DNA of 43,118 bases from Desulfosporosinus sp. HMP52 (GCF_000765145.1 NZ_JMGA01000049.1:1-43118), one strand, 5' to 3'. Counted from the first letter of the stretch, positions 31,670 through 40,473 are shown. Notes: generated from the sequence alone by a model not told the origin. Numbers and translations are program-made.

Positions 31670-32155
31670 ATGAATTATCTCAAACAGGACAAAGGATTTA
31701 CCCTGATTGAAGTTTTGGCTGTGATCATCATAATCGCCGGACTGGCGGCAATTGCAATCCCCAAATTAGTATCTAGTACAGCTAATGCAAAACAAAAAGC
31801 CGATGTAGCTACAGCCCACCAAGTTAAAGCAGCTCTTGATCGGTATCAAGTAGAAAATGGTACCTATCCTAAAAACTTGGAAGCAAAAAATGGGAAGGTA
31901 ACTGCTCCGGGATTTATTCCGAACTATATCAGTAAGTTGGATGTGTCAACCACTCAACAGGTGGTAGCGGGCAAAGAAGGATTTGGCTTATCTACTTTAA
32001 CAGCTGATGCATCGGATAAGACTTTGTACCTCTTTCCGGCTGATCATACTCCTGATAGGATAATCATGATCTATTTGTCAGCGGATGGTTTAGCCGCGGA
32101 AGTTCGGGCGTATGATGAAAAAATGAAAGAGGCAATTTGGACGTCAGCTGACTAG
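31670..32155 (+). CDS. ComGC/GspG-like major pilin candidate (system 2)
   Basis: This 161-residue prepilin has leader MNYLKQDKG, cleavage before Phe, Glu5 (FTLIE) and helix VLAVIIIIAGLAAIAIPKL. It continues with ALDRYQVENGTYPKNLEAK and ends in an extended acidic tail. A separate strong Shine-Dalgarno (AAGGAGG at 31655-31662) and spacing from pilC2 suggest high expression, so I take it as the shaft pilin of system 2. ComGC of competence pili is the closest family in feel, but the surrounding genes are T4P rather than a com operon. Confidence 0.87.
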   Translation: MNYLKQDKGFTLIEVLAVIIIIAGLAAIAIPKLVSSTANAKQKADVATAHQVKAALDRYQVENGTYPKNLEAKNGKVTAPGFIPNYISKLDVSTTQQVVAGKEGFGLSTLTADASDKTLYLFPADHTPDRIIMIYLSADGLAAEVRAYDEKMKEAIWTSAD

Positions 32156-32257
32156 CGTGTCTTTTTCAGAGACAAAACTGCAAAGAACCCAAAAAGTTGT
32201 GGCAAGGTTATTTATTAAAGGCTGGATTGAAGATAAAACCGGAAAAGAGGGCCTCAT

Positions 32258-33025
32258 TTGTTTTTAATAAGTATTACAGCAGGATTTTTAGGATTATTAA
32301 TTGGAAGTTTTCTAAATGTGGTCATTTACAGAGTCCCGCGAGGGGAATCCATAGTATCGCCGGGTTCTCATTGTCCTGCTTGTGGACATCCCTTAAAAGC
32401 TTGGGAACTTATTCCCGTCCTTAGTTTTCTAATGCAGAATGGAAGGTGTCGAGAGTGTCAAAAGTCAATTTCTTGGCGTTATCCGGCTGTTGAACTACTA
32501 ACGGCAATTCTTTTCTTTCTTACGGCATACTTTAGTTGGAGTACGGCATTCTATCCTTCTCAACTATTCCTAAACTTAGTCTTTGTAGCTGTCTTGATAG
32601 CGCTATCCTTGATTGATATTGATACCCTGCGCCTGCCGGATGTGCTCACCCTTCCCCTATTAGTGCTTGGGTTATTGGGAGCTTTTCTCATACCCGGAAA
32701 CCCAACAGGATGGGAGAGTTTGCTGAGTGCTGTCGGCGCGGGAGGGTTATTCTTATTGATTGCCCTGCTCTATCCCCAGGGAATGGGCTTAGGAGACGTT
32801 AAATTGGTTGCAGCACTTGGTGCCTTCCTAGGTTTTCCCGCTATATTCTTAGCTGTTTTTCTTGGAAGTCTAATTGGTGCCTTATCTGGATTTTATCTCC
32901 TAGTTACAGGACAAAAATGTTTTCGTCAACAGATTCCTTTTGGACCTTATCTGGCCCTAGGATCAATAATAGCCTTATTGTGGGGAACCCAAATCTTTGA
33001 TTGGTATTGGGCGTTGGTAAAATGA
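32258..33025 (+). CDS. pilD: Prepilin peptidase PilD, with zinc cysteines
   Basis: This bifunctional inner-membrane enzyme of 255 residues carries two CxxC pairs (C39/C42 and C64/C67) in the N-terminal domain, the catalytic Asp in LIDIDTLRLPD near residue 120 and GLGDVK near 177. It starts at TTG 32258 with AAAAGAGGG upstream. The canonical cysteine domain separates it from the enzyme at 19234. Both enzymes in one locus imply each pilus system carries its own processing enzyme. Confidence 0.93.
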   Translation: MFLISITAGFLGLLIGSFLNVVIYRVPRGESIVSPGSHCPACGHPLKAWELIPVLSFLMQNGRCRECQKSISWRYPAVELLTAILFFLTAYFSWSTAFYPSQLFLNLVFVAVLIALSLIDIDTLRLPDVLTLPLLVLGLLGAFLIPGNPTGWESLLSAVGAGGLFLLIALLYPQGMGLGDVKLVAALGAFLGFPAIFLAVFLGSLIGALSGFYLLVTGQKCFRQQIPFGPYLALGSIIALLWGTQIFDWYWALVK

Positions 33026-33050
33026 AACCTCGAATAAGTAGGTGAAATCA

Positions 33051-34505
33051 ATGCAGAAAAGTGACGTAGTTTTCGAATTAACAGATGGAGAGCTTCGCGC
33101 ATTTTCCTTTTCCGTCTCTTCCTTTAGACAAAAACTTATTCATAGTTCTACTGCAGTCAAATTTGACCGTATTCCAATACCGACCGGTCTTATCGAGCAG
33201 GGTGCAGTTCGAGATGAAGAATCTTTAAAGAGAATTCTATCGGACTATCGATCTCAGCACCCTGGTAAGTTAGCTAAAGCCTATCTGGCAGTTTCAATGC
33301 AGCAGGGATTCATAGGAGCATATACCCTGCCTTGGCTATCTAAACGCGACAGAGAATCAGCTATATCTCTTCTCGTAGATGAGGAAATATCGATTCCGAA
33401 GTCAGAGTTGTATTATGATTACTTCATCTTTTCTGAGGAAAAACCTAAACGCCTGAAAATTGTATTAGGTGCAACACGACGAAGCATACTTGAACAGTAT
33501 GCCTTTATTTTTGATCAAGCGGGTTTTCCATTAAATGAGATCGATTTTGCTTATTCCGCTCTCGGACAGGCTTTCGGATTTGAGGCAGATCAAGATGTAT
33601 TATACCTCCAAGGTGAGTCTAAAGGTGTAAAAATGATTTCGTTTAGGGGAGGAGTTCCCAAAAGCTTGCGCTTGCTTTCTTCTTTCTCGGCTGATGATGC
33701 GTATTCAGAAACAGACTTACATGAAGAGCGGAAAAACGAAATAGGACGGTTTCTCTTATATCATCAAACTCAGCAGCCGGATTATAATTTACAACGGATA
33801 GTCTGGAGTGGAGGTTCTGATGTCAGCAGACTCGCTCAGGAGTTATATTCAACTAACTCAAATTTATTGCTTGAACAAGCAGCCATAAAGGATTTGCCTG
33901 ATTCCTGGCAGAAAGTGCTTGAGCAAAACCGTGGAGTTGCAGAAGTGGCGCTGGGTTATGGTCTGGGAGTTATCTCCCAACGTCCGGGGCTTAATCTTTG
34001 GCACCAGCCATTTGCCAAGGGAAAGCTTATGAAGGCTTACTTACGTCTAGGGTTGGCAGCAACGATATTGCTTATCACAGGAACCCTGATTTGGTTATCT
34101 CTTTCTCAACTGGCACTACCTTTACAAGATGAACTAAGCCAACTATCTCGAGAGGGTACTGATATCCTAGAACAGAATCAACAGCAGGCAGCCCTGCTTT
34201 CTGCTTGGAAGAAAGCAAGTGTTAACCGGGAGAAGATAGGAGAGAGGTTAGCTGAAGTCCAGGCTTTGACGGGGTCAGAATTGGAGATTAAACAAATCAC
34301 TTTTAAAAACGGTAGTTTATCTATACAAGGGTCGGCCAATGACTCGAAGAATGTCCAAGCTTTTATTAAGGCTCTGAGGATCCTTGGATGGGCAGATCCG
34401 TCACTATCAAGTTACAAAATGACAGTAGAAAGTACCGTTGATTTTATTATAAACGCTAAGCAGGTTCAAATGTCTACCCAGCTACAGTCCCTGGAAGCCG
34501 AATAA
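33051..34505 (+). CDS. PilM-PilN fusion protein (system 2)
   Basis: This 484-residue protein has residues 1-320 like PilM (actin-like fold, though the N-terminal phosphate loop is not recognisable; QDVLYLQG and IVWSGGSDVSRL take the later motif positions). These are followed by one membrane segment near 330-352 and a coiled coil plus small ferredoxin-like domain (LEIKQITFKNGSLSIQGSA) as in PilN. No separate pilM or pilN exists in this set. ATG 33051 follows AGGTG; the GTG at 33042 overlaps that site. A natural M-N fusion supports direct 1:1 PilM-PilN contact. The nucleotide site may be lost. Confidence 0.82.
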   Translation: MQKSDVVFELTDGELRAFSFSVSSFRQKLIHSSTAVKFDRIPIPTGLIEQGAVRDEESLKRILSDYRSQHPGKLAKAYLAVSMQQGFIGAYTLPWLSKRDRESAISLLVDEEISIPKSELYYDYFIFSEEKPKRLKIVLGATRRSILEQYAFIFDQAGFPLNEIDFAYSALGQAFGFEADQDVLYLQGESKGVKMISFRGGVPKSLRLLSSFSADDAYSETDLHEERKNEIGRFLLYHQTQQPDYNLQRIVWSGGSDVSRLAQELYSTNSNLLLEQAAIKDLPDSWQKVLEQNRGVAEVALGYGLGVISQRPGLNLWHQPFAKGKLMKAYLRLGLAATILLITGTLIWLSLSQLALPLQDELSQLSREGTDILEQNQQQAALLSAWKKASVNREKIGERLAEVQALTGSELEIKQITFKNGSLSIQGSANDSKNVQAFIKALRILGWADPSLSSYKMTVESTVDFIINAKQVQMSTQLQSLEAE

Positions 34506-34608
34506 TATCTTGCGGTACAGTGAATGTTCGAGTCAGTTCAGGAGAAATTGAAATTGGTTTTGATATTAAAAGTATTATATTGATTGTTAAGTTTAAGGGG
34601 GCTTATTT

Positions 34609-35124
34609 TTGATTAAATCAACCATCAACTCCTCTATACGCAACTGTCGATGTCTTTCCCTACGTAGTCTGAAAATTATCATATTCAGCATTTTTCTTGG
34701 CAATGTTGGTGTCTATTTTACTCTTTGTAAGCCAGCGTATTTTAAGTTAATGGCATTGAAAGAAGAAACTAATTATTGGCAAGATGTATTAGAAAGAGAT
34801 GTAACCCTAAATCAGTCTATTATCTCTACAATGGATCAGTTGCCGGATATGATTGAGCTATGTCGCCATACTTTTGTAGGTAACGGTGTGTACGTAGCTT
34901 CCCTAAATGTTGAACGATTCGGGGAGCGGAGAGAGGCAGGAACCGGAGTCGCCCTTGATTATGCTTTGCTTCGCTTGCGTTTTGTTGGTCAACAGGAACA
35001 GATCACAAGTTCCCTGGAAGCTCTAGAGGATCATAAAGAAATAAGCGTTCATATTCAGGAGGTGCTCTTAACTGAAGGAAAGGGAGAAGCTCTTCTGAAA
35101 ATCTATTTCAGTACAGGAGAATAG
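34609..35124 (+). CDS. Small PilO-like protein (system 2)
   Basis: This 171-residue bitopic protein has a basic N-terminus, a membrane segment near 21-41 and a coiled coil. A small alpha/beta domain (GVALDYALLRLRFVGQQEQITSSLEALED) matches the PilO ferredoxin-like fold. Position after the PilM-PilN fusion supports this. It starts at TTG 34609 with AAGGGGG upstream. Unlike PilO1 it has no extra C-terminal domain. A 30-codon frame (34520-34612) overlaps its start but has no good binding site. Confidence 0.75.
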   Translation: MIKSTINSSIRNCRCLSLRSLKIIIFSIFLGNVGVYFTLCKPAYFKLMALKEETNYWQDVLERDVTLNQSIISTMDQLPDMIELCRHTFVGNGVYVASLNVERFGERREAGTGVALDYALLRLRFVGQQEQITSSLEALEDHKEISVHIQEVLLTEGKGEALLKIYFSTGE

Positions 35125-35244
35125 CTTTGTCAGCAAAGATACTGGTTCGATGAAGTAGGCCGTGGGGTAATTGGGATAATTTTCATAAGCTTAGTAACGA
35201 GACATTCCTTTATTACCATAGTTTATGGAGAGGAGGAATGTGAT

Positions 35245-35826
35245 GTGGGAAAAGAGTACTGCATACAAGCCGGAGATAATTTTTATGTTTTAGCTCAACG
35301 CTGGGGAGGAACCTGTGATGATTTTCTAATGGTTAATCCTAGTGTTGACCCACTAAAACTTCAAATAGGACAAAAGATTGTTCTGCCCGATTTTAAACCG
35401 AGTAAAGGGCTGGAACAGTATGCAACAATAAATGCTGATCAGGGTCAAGAGTTTGTGGGGGAGTATTTAGATCAGGTAGAAATGGAAGTTGAGGGAGTTC
35501 GTGTTCGGCTTAAACGTATCGGCGAGCCAAAGACTCCTCATGAAATTCATTTAATGATTCCTCGAACGGAGATTCGAAAAGTTCAACCTGCAGGAGAGTG
35601 TGGGCCGACTGAAGTACAAATAATGTTGAGTAACTTAAATGTTGTGCTTTCTCCCCGTTTAGTAAGTGGTGAAGGGGATCGTGCAGAACAAGGCAAAATG
35701 ACGGTTCAGACAAAACCTCAAGAGCAGACAGTTTCGCAGACCTCACAACTTCGGCAGGATCAAAACCAACAAACTCAAATTAATAATACCCAGCAATTTG
35801 GTCAAGGGGCACAGCCGGGGTTCTAA
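35245..35826 (+). CDS. LysM-domain protein at the end of pilus operon 2
   Basis: This 193-residue protein opens with one LysM domain (residues about 5-49: YCIQAGDNFYVLAQRWGG, VNPSVDPLKLQIGQKIVLP), then an unassigned alpha/beta or beta region (60-140), then a Gln/Thr/Ser-rich tail. No signal peptide or membrane segment is visible, although LysM normally binds peptidoglycan. GTG 35245 follows GAGGAGG and no earlier start adds a signal. It could anchor the pilus machine to the wall, as FimV-type LysM proteins do in Proteobacteria, or be a spore-coat type LysM protein. Both are inference. A terminator follows. Confidence 0.75.
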   Translation: MGKEYCIQAGDNFYVLAQRWGGTCDDFLMVNPSVDPLKLQIGQKIVLPDFKPSKGLEQYATINADQGQEFVGEYLDQVEMEVEGVRVRLKRIGEPKTPHEIHLMIPRTEIRKVQPAGECGPTEVQIMLSNLNVVLSPRLVSGEGDRAEQGKMTVQTKPQEQTVSQTSQLRQDQNQQTQINNTQQFGQGAQPGF

Positions 35827-35883
35827 GGGTTAAAGAGTAGGCGGATGACATTTGTAAAGTATTTCAATATCCATAAAAACAGT

Positions 35884-35922
35884 AAAACAGACAGGAGATT
35901 CTAAAACCTCTTGTCTGTTTTT
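35884..35922 (+). terminator. Terminator of pilus operon 2
   Basis: AAAACAGACAGGAG (35884-35897) pairs with CTCTTGTCTGTTTT (35908-35921), ending in TTTTT. It lies about 58 bases after the LysM gene and closes the operon. Confidence 0.85.
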
Positions 35923-35955
35923 ATACCCATTATCGATTCTTCATCAATTCCGAGA

Positions 35956-35974
35956 CCTCACTTCTTAAGTGAGG
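35956..35974 (+). repeat. Second hairpin, CCTCACTT/AAGTGAGG
   Basis: An 8-bp perfect stem with a 3-base loop is followed by GTTCTTTATTG. It may be a back-up terminator. It resembles the CCCACTT/AAGTGGG hairpin after the RNase J gene and may come from the same family of mobile-element ends. The rest of the 300-base gap holds the aroQ promoter candidate. Confidence 0.5.
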
Positions 35975-36072
35975 GTTCTTTATTGCTTAGGTGGTGGTAG
36001 AGTCAAGTCAGTTTACTAGAGATAAAAAATTATATAGGCAGGAATGAAATAAGTCCTAATAGAAAAATACTA

Positions 36073-36081
36073 TGCTACAAT
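36073..36081 (+). promoter_or_regulatory. Extended -10 promoter candidate for aroQ
   Basis: TGCTACAAT is an extended -10 element about 48 bases before the aroQ start. No good -35 hexamer is present. It would restart transcription after the two hairpins for aroQ, the peptidase and possibly efp. Confidence 0.45.
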
Positions 36082-36128
36082 AGAAAATTGTGTTAAAATT
36101 TTAAAGGTGAGTTGAGGAAGTGATAAAA

Positions 36129-36575
36129 TTGGGTATGATATGGGTGTTTAATGGACCAAATTTAAATCTATTAGGGTTGCGTGAACCAGAGCATTACGGT
36201 TCGCATACATTGGCGGAGATTCATCAGGAAATATTAAGAATAGCAAATGAGGCGAAAATAAACGCCGAGTGCAAGCAAACTAATCATGAGGGAGTCCTCA
36301 TTGATTGGATTCAGGACCTAAGTTCAGCGGATTTTTTAATACTTAATCCTGGGGCTTGGACGCATACGAGTTATGCAATTAGAGATGCTATAAGCGCTGT
36401 AAAAGTTCCTGTGGTTGAAGTACATCTATCCAATATCCACGCACGTGAGGCGTTTCGGGCCAATTCGGTGATTGCTCCAGTCTGTATCGGACAGATCTCA
36501 GGTCTAGGAGCTGAGGGATATTCCTTAGCCATGCATTATGCTATCTCTTACCAAAAATCACTGGGTAAAACCTGA
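36129..36575 (+). CDS. aroQ: Type II 3-dehydroquinate dehydratase AroQ
   Basis: This 148-residue dodecameric-type dehydratase has FNGPNLNLLG, the catalytic Tyr in EHYG, NPGAWTHTSYAIRDAI and EVHLSNIHAREAFR, with the catalytic His in that last stretch and the closing GLGAEGY. TTG 36129 is preferred because GAGGAAG at 36114-36120 is 8 bases upstream. GTG 36120 overlaps that site, and ATG 36135 is the next option. It supplies the step between AroB and AroE, whose genes lie on the far side of pilus operon 2. Confidence 0.95.
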   Translation: MGMIWVFNGPNLNLLGLREPEHYGSHTLAEIHQEILRIANEAKINAECKQTNHEGVLIDWIQDLSSADFLILNPGAWTHTSYAIRDAISAVKVPVVEVHLSNIHAREAFRANSVIAPVCIGQISGLGAEGYSLAMHYAISYQKSLGKT

Positions 36576-36617
36576 ACTGGAATTCGAACCACGAACTTCA
36601 AGATAGGGGGTATTTAA

Positions 36618-37676
36618 GTGAGTCGCCTGCAACAAATGCGTCAACACATGCGAGATGAAAACCTCAACGCATATGTTGTAATGCGCCCGGAAAACGGTAG
36701 GTATCTTAGTGGATTTTCCGGTGGTGAAACAACTTTATATATTACGTTAGAGCATGCTATTTTATTAACCGACTTTCGCTACATAGAACAAGCCAAAGCT
36801 CAGGCCCCTGCTTTTGAGATTATTGATGCTGGACATGACCACTTTGCGAAATTAGGCGAAATAGGTAGGGGAGTACATAGGGTTGGCTTTGAAGGAGATT
36901 ATATAACCTACGTTGATTTTGGCAAGCTGAAAAATGCCTTCTCAGAAGCTGAACTTTTTTCGCTGCCGAACCTTGTCAGCAACTTACGCTCGGTAAAAGA
37001 TGATTCTGAAATTGGGTTAATTCGCCAGGCTGTGAAAATTGCTGATAATGCTTTTAAAGAAGTTTTAATGACAATTGAGATCGGACAAACAGAGGAAGAA
37101 ATCGGACTTAATCTAGAATATTCCATGAGACGAGCTGGTGCCAGTGGAGGTTCCTTCGACTTTATCGTGGCTTCAGGACTGCGTTCGGCTATGCCGCATG
37201 GAACTGCAAGTCCTAAAAGGATTCAAGCAGGGGAATTTCTGACTATGGATTTCGGAGCCATTTATCAAGGTTACTGTTCAGATATAACTCGTACTGTGTT
37301 TATCGGCGACCCTGAGGATAAGCATAGGGATGTTTACGCTACTGTTTTGAGAGCACAAATGGCAGGAATTCAAGCAGTTGCACCGGGCCGCTCCGGTAAA
37401 GAAGTAGATTCCGTAGCCCGATCTATTATTGAAGAAGCAGGCTATGGAGATTACTTTGGACACGGGCTGGGACATTCTGTAGGTTTGGCAATTCACGAAG
37501 GCCCGAATCTGAATAAACGAGAAGAACGTCTTCTTCAGCCTGGTATGGTAGTCACTGTCGAACCCGGTATTTATATACCTGACTGGGGCGGTGTTCGCAT
37601 TGAAGACATTGTTTTAGTTACTGAAAGCGGTTGCGAAGTCTTAACCCAAGCACCAAAGGAATTAATTATATTATAG
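36618..37676 (+). CDS. M24B Xaa-Pro aminopeptidase/dipeptidase
   Basis: This 352-residue creatinase-fold metallopeptidase has an N-terminal domain at 1-125 and a catalytic domain. The five metal ligands lie in MDFGAIYQGYCSDITRT (two Asp), GHGLGHSVGLAIHEGP (His), VTVEPGIY (Glu) and VRIEDIV (Glu). It removes residues before proline in peptides. It starts at GTG 36618 after ATAGGGGG. It lies between aroQ and efp, a neighbourhood common in Clostridia. Confidence 0.93.
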   Translation: MSRLQQMRQHMRDENLNAYVVMRPENGRYLSGFSGGETTLYITLEHAILLTDFRYIEQAKAQAPAFEIIDAGHDHFAKLGEIGRGVHRVGFEGDYITYVDFGKLKNAFSEAELFSLPNLVSNLRSVKDDSEIGLIRQAVKIADNAFKEVLMTIEIGQTEEEIGLNLEYSMRRAGASGGSFDFIVASGLRSAMPHGTASPKRIQAGEFLTMDFGAIYQGYCSDITRTVFIGDPEDKHRDVYATVLRAQMAGIQAVAPGRSGKEVDSVARSIIEEAGYGDYFGHGLGHSVGLAIHEGPNLNKREERLLQPGMVVTVEPGIYIPDWGGVRIEDIVLVTESGCEVLTQAPKELIIL

Positions 37677-37741
37677 TAAATTTTGTCCAAAAGCTGATTT
37701 TCACTACCCCTTGTTGTTCAATATGCAGAAGGAATGGTAGC

Positions 37742-37822
37742 ATGAAGCTTCTGGATAACATAGATTCCATGGGATGTATCCCCAGAATCACAAATCAAGT
37801 TTTACCATTACCCAGGTATTAG
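37742..37822 (+). CDS. Very small frame before efp (doubtful)
   Basis: ATG 37742 has GAAGGA 8 bases upstream and opens 26 codons (MKLLDNIDSMGCIPRITNQV...), ending 54 bases before efp. The good spacing is its only support; composition is not distinctive. It may be a leader peptide or chance. The rest of the 200-base gap shows nothing firm. Confidence 0.2.
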   Translation: MKLLDNIDSMGCIPRITNQVLPLPRY

Positions 37823-37876
37823 ACTTCAAAAGGAACAATCTGGTCTAGACAAGAATTTATTAGGAGGAAGTAAACA

Positions 37877-38437
37877 ATGATTTCAACAAATGATTTTAAG
37901 ACAGGCCTTACCATTACAATAGATGGTGATGTGTTTTCAGTAGTCGAGTTTCAACATGTTAAGCCAGGGAAGGGTGCAGCTTTTGTACGCACTAAACTGA
38001 AGAATGTCAAGACCGGTGGAGTCGTAGAGCGTAAGTTCAACGCTGGCGAAAAAGTTGAGAAAGCGCATGTAGAACGCCGTGAAATGGATTATCTCTACAA
38101 AGATGGAGACCATTTCGTTGTTATGGATAAGGAAACCTACGAACAAACCTCTTTAACTGAGGCACAAATCGGTGATGGAGTTAAGTGGCTGAAAGAAAAC
38201 ATGACTTTAGGGGTGCTTTTCTTCGGGGTACAGGTTATTGGGGTAGATATACCAAATTCCGTTCAACTGGAAGTTACTGCTACTGAACCTGGAGTTAAAG
38301 GAGATACTGCAACCGGTGGTACCAAACCAGCTACCTTAGAAACCGGTGCTGTGGTGCAAGTTCCTTTCTTTGTCAATGAGGGGGATGTCCTTATTATTGA
38401 TACTCGCACAGGTAACTATGTTCAAAGAGCGCAGTGA
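37877..38437 (+). CDS. efp: Translation elongation factor P
   Basis: This 186-residue EF-P relieves ribosome stalling at polyproline. Three OB-like domains are intact. The first has the tip loop KPGKGAAF with K32, the residue modified in bacteria that carry a lysine-type EF-P, and the C-terminus has [12 protein letters not shown] strong TAGGAGG precedes the ATG. The length is standard. No modification enzyme gene lies nearby. Confidence 0.97.
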   Translation: MISTNDFKTGLTITIDGDVFSVVEFQHVKPGKGAAFVRTKLKNVKTGGVVERKFNAGEKVEKAHVERREMDYLYKDGDHFVVMDKETYEQTSLTEAQIGDGVKWLKENMTLGVLFFGVQVIGVDIPNSVQLEVTATEPGVKGDTATGGTKPATLETGAVVQVPFFVNEGDVLIIDTRTGNYVQRAQ

Positions 38438-38555
38438 TAAAGAGGTTGAAAGTCAGATAAAGCAGAGATCTTATACGTAGGATAATTTATAGACATGAAA
38501 ACATCTTCTATGGGGCAAATTAACCTTACTGTTACCATAGGAGGTGTTTTTTAAT

Positions 38556-40235
38556 TTGCATAATAATAAGAAGGCATCAAAGCTTAGTGTGATTCCACTT
38601 GGTGGAACGGGAGAAATCGGAAAAAACTTGCTTGTGTTTGAATATGAAGATTCGATTGTAGTCATTGATGGAGGTGTAAAATTTCCGGAAGATGAATTAC
38701 TCGGTATTGATTTAGTAATTCCCGATATCACATATTTGGAGAAAAACCGTGACCGTATTAAAGGACTCTTTATCACTCATGGACATGAAGATCACATTGG
38801 CGGGCTTCCCTTCATCTTACCAAAATTGAATATACCCATTTATGGAACTCGTTTGACCTTAGGCTTAGTTCAGGCAAAGTTGCAAGAAAGAAGCCCCTAT
38901 CCGGAATCGATGGTGCATGTTATTGAGCCTGGAGAACCGATTCGAGCAGGGGCGTTTGAAGTTGAAGCCTTTCGTGTTACCCATAGTATTCCTGATGCTG
39001 TCGGCTATTCTTTACTTACGCCCGTGGGCCGAGTGATTTATACCGGTGATTTTAAAGTGGATTACACACCAATTGATGGACATAACATGGATTTAGGTAA
39101 GCTTGCGGCCTGGGGACAGGAAGGGGTATTAGCCCTGCTTTGTGATTCTACTAACTCGGAGAGACCGGGAGTTACAGTTTCAGAGAAGATTGTTGGCAAA
39201 GTCTTGCGGGAATGGTTCGAACGAGCTCAAGGAAAAATTATCATGGCCTCCTTTGCTTCGAATGTCCATCGAATTCAACAAGCGATTAATGCGGCCGCAG
39301 ATATCGGACGCAAAATTTGTGTTGTAGGAAGAAGTATGGAAAACGTTGTAAATACTTCGATTGAACTGGGATATTTAAAGTTACCTCAGGAAAACATTAT
39401 AATTCCCAGCTCTGAAGTAGGTAGTATGCAACCGGAAAAATTGTTAGTACTCACTACTGGGAGTCAAGGAGAACCGCTTGCGGCCTTAACGCGAATGGCT
39501 ACTCGCAGCCATCGGCAGATTAATGTAATGCCAGGGGATATGGTAGTCATGGCAGCAACGCCAATCCCCGGAAATGAAAAGTTGGTCGGAAAAACAATCA
39601 ATCATCTCTATCAAATAGGGGCCGAAGTAGTTACTAAAGAAATGGGACAGGTTCATGTATCCGGGCACGCCAATCAAGAAGAAATAAAACTTGTTATTCG
39701 TCTCACTCAACCTCGTTTTCTTATTCCTCATCATGGTGAAATACGTCATCAAGCCGGTTTTAGAAAAATTGGTCAATCTCTTGGTTATGCGGATGAGGAT
39801 ATTGCCATTACCCAGTTAGGCTCAAGGGTTGAACTTTTATCGGATCGAATGGAATTTGGTGAACGGGTTGAGGCAGGAAGTGTTTATATTGATGGGTTGG
39901 GTGTAGGAGATGTGGGGTACATTGTTTTAAAGGATCGGCAACAATTAGCTCAGGATGGAGTAGTTGTAGTTGTCGCTGCACTATCTAAGAGCAAGCCTTA
40001 TAAAATATTATCCGGGCCGGATATCATTTCAAGAGGATTCACATTTATGAAAGAAGCAGATGCCTTAATCGATGGTGCTAAAAAGGATGTAATAGGGAGT
40101 ATAGAAAGGCAATTTGAGAAAGACCAAATTGAATGGGGAGCCTTAAAATCGAACATTCGTGATAGTCTAGGTAAATACTTATGGGAAAAGACTCGAAGGA
40201 GACCTATGATTTTACCGGTACTATTACATTATTAA
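38556..40235 (+). CDS. rnjA: Ribonuclease J
   Basis: This 559-residue metallo-beta-lactamase/beta-CASP nuclease has motif II THGHEDHIGG, motif III near VTHSIPDA, YTGDFKVD, the beta-CASP segments ASFASNVHRIQQ and GRSM, HVSGHANQEEIK and PHHGEIRHQ, plus a full C-terminal domain. It acts as 5'-3' exonuclease and endonuclease in mRNA decay. TTG 38556 is chosen because AGGAGGT at 38539-38545 is 10 bases upstream; GTG 38544 overlaps it. It is followed by a hairpin cluster. Confidence 0.95.
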   Translation: MHNNKKASKLSVIPLGGTGEIGKNLLVFEYEDSIVVIDGGVKFPEDELLGIDLVIPDITYLEKNRDRIKGLFITHGHEDHIGGLPFILPKLNIPIYGTRLTLGLVQAKLQERSPYPESMVHVIEPGEPIRAGAFEVEAFRVTHSIPDAVGYSLLTPVGRVIYTGDFKVDYTPIDGHNMDLGKLAAWGQEGVLALLCDSTNSERPGVTVSEKIVGKVLREWFERAQGKIIMASFASNVHRIQQAINAAADIGRKICVVGRSMENVVNTSIELGYLKLPQENIIIPSSEVGSMQPEKLLVLTTGSQGEPLAALTRMATRSHRQINVMPGDMVVMAATPIPGNEKLVGKTINHLYQIGAEVVTKEMGQVHVSGHANQEEIKLVIRLTQPRFLIPHHGEIRHQAGFRKIGQSLGYADEDIAITQLGSRVELLSDRMEFGERVEAGSVYIDGLGVGDVGYIVLKDRQQLAQDGVVVVVAALSKSKPYKILSGPDIISRGFTFMKEADALIDGAKKDVIGSIERQFEKDQIEWGALKSNIRDSLGKYLWEKTRRRPMILPVLLHY

Positions 40236-40248
40236 GTTAGTTTGCCCA

Positions 40249-40315
40249 GGAAGTGGGTTTACACTTCCGGGGGCTTGAAAAGCCGAACGCCCACTTTAAA
40301 GAAGTGGGTGTTTTT
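40249..40315 (+). terminator. Three-hairpin cluster ending in an intrinsic terminator
   Basis: There are three hairpins: GGAAGTG/CACTTCC (40249-40268), GGCT/AGCC (40272-40284) and CCCACTT/AAGTGGG (40290-40308). The last runs into TTTTT and is a clear terminator for the RNase J gene. The first and third share GAAGTGGGT followed by a T-rich tract and AC, an apparent internal duplication. I see nothing else defined in the remaining 150 bases before the next gene. Confidence 0.75.
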
Positions 40316-40473
40316 ACGTGTAAATACTAAAAGTGTTATTCCAGTAACCTTTAAAGACTAATTTATCTGAATTATTCAATGAGTTGGGCGATTATTTATA
40401 GATTCTACTAGAAATTGAAGGATTATTGATAGTTATTGAAGAATTAATGCTTATATAAAGGAGGGCTGGCCAT

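Noticed and set aside
34520-34612. 30-codon frame overlapping the pilO2 start
   Set aside because: Weak binding site and no motif; overlap alone is not enough.
38495-38554. 19-residue frame (MKTSSMGQINLTV...) before the RNase J gene
   Set aside because: It ends just at the RNase J start and contains its ribosome binding site; no independent start signal.
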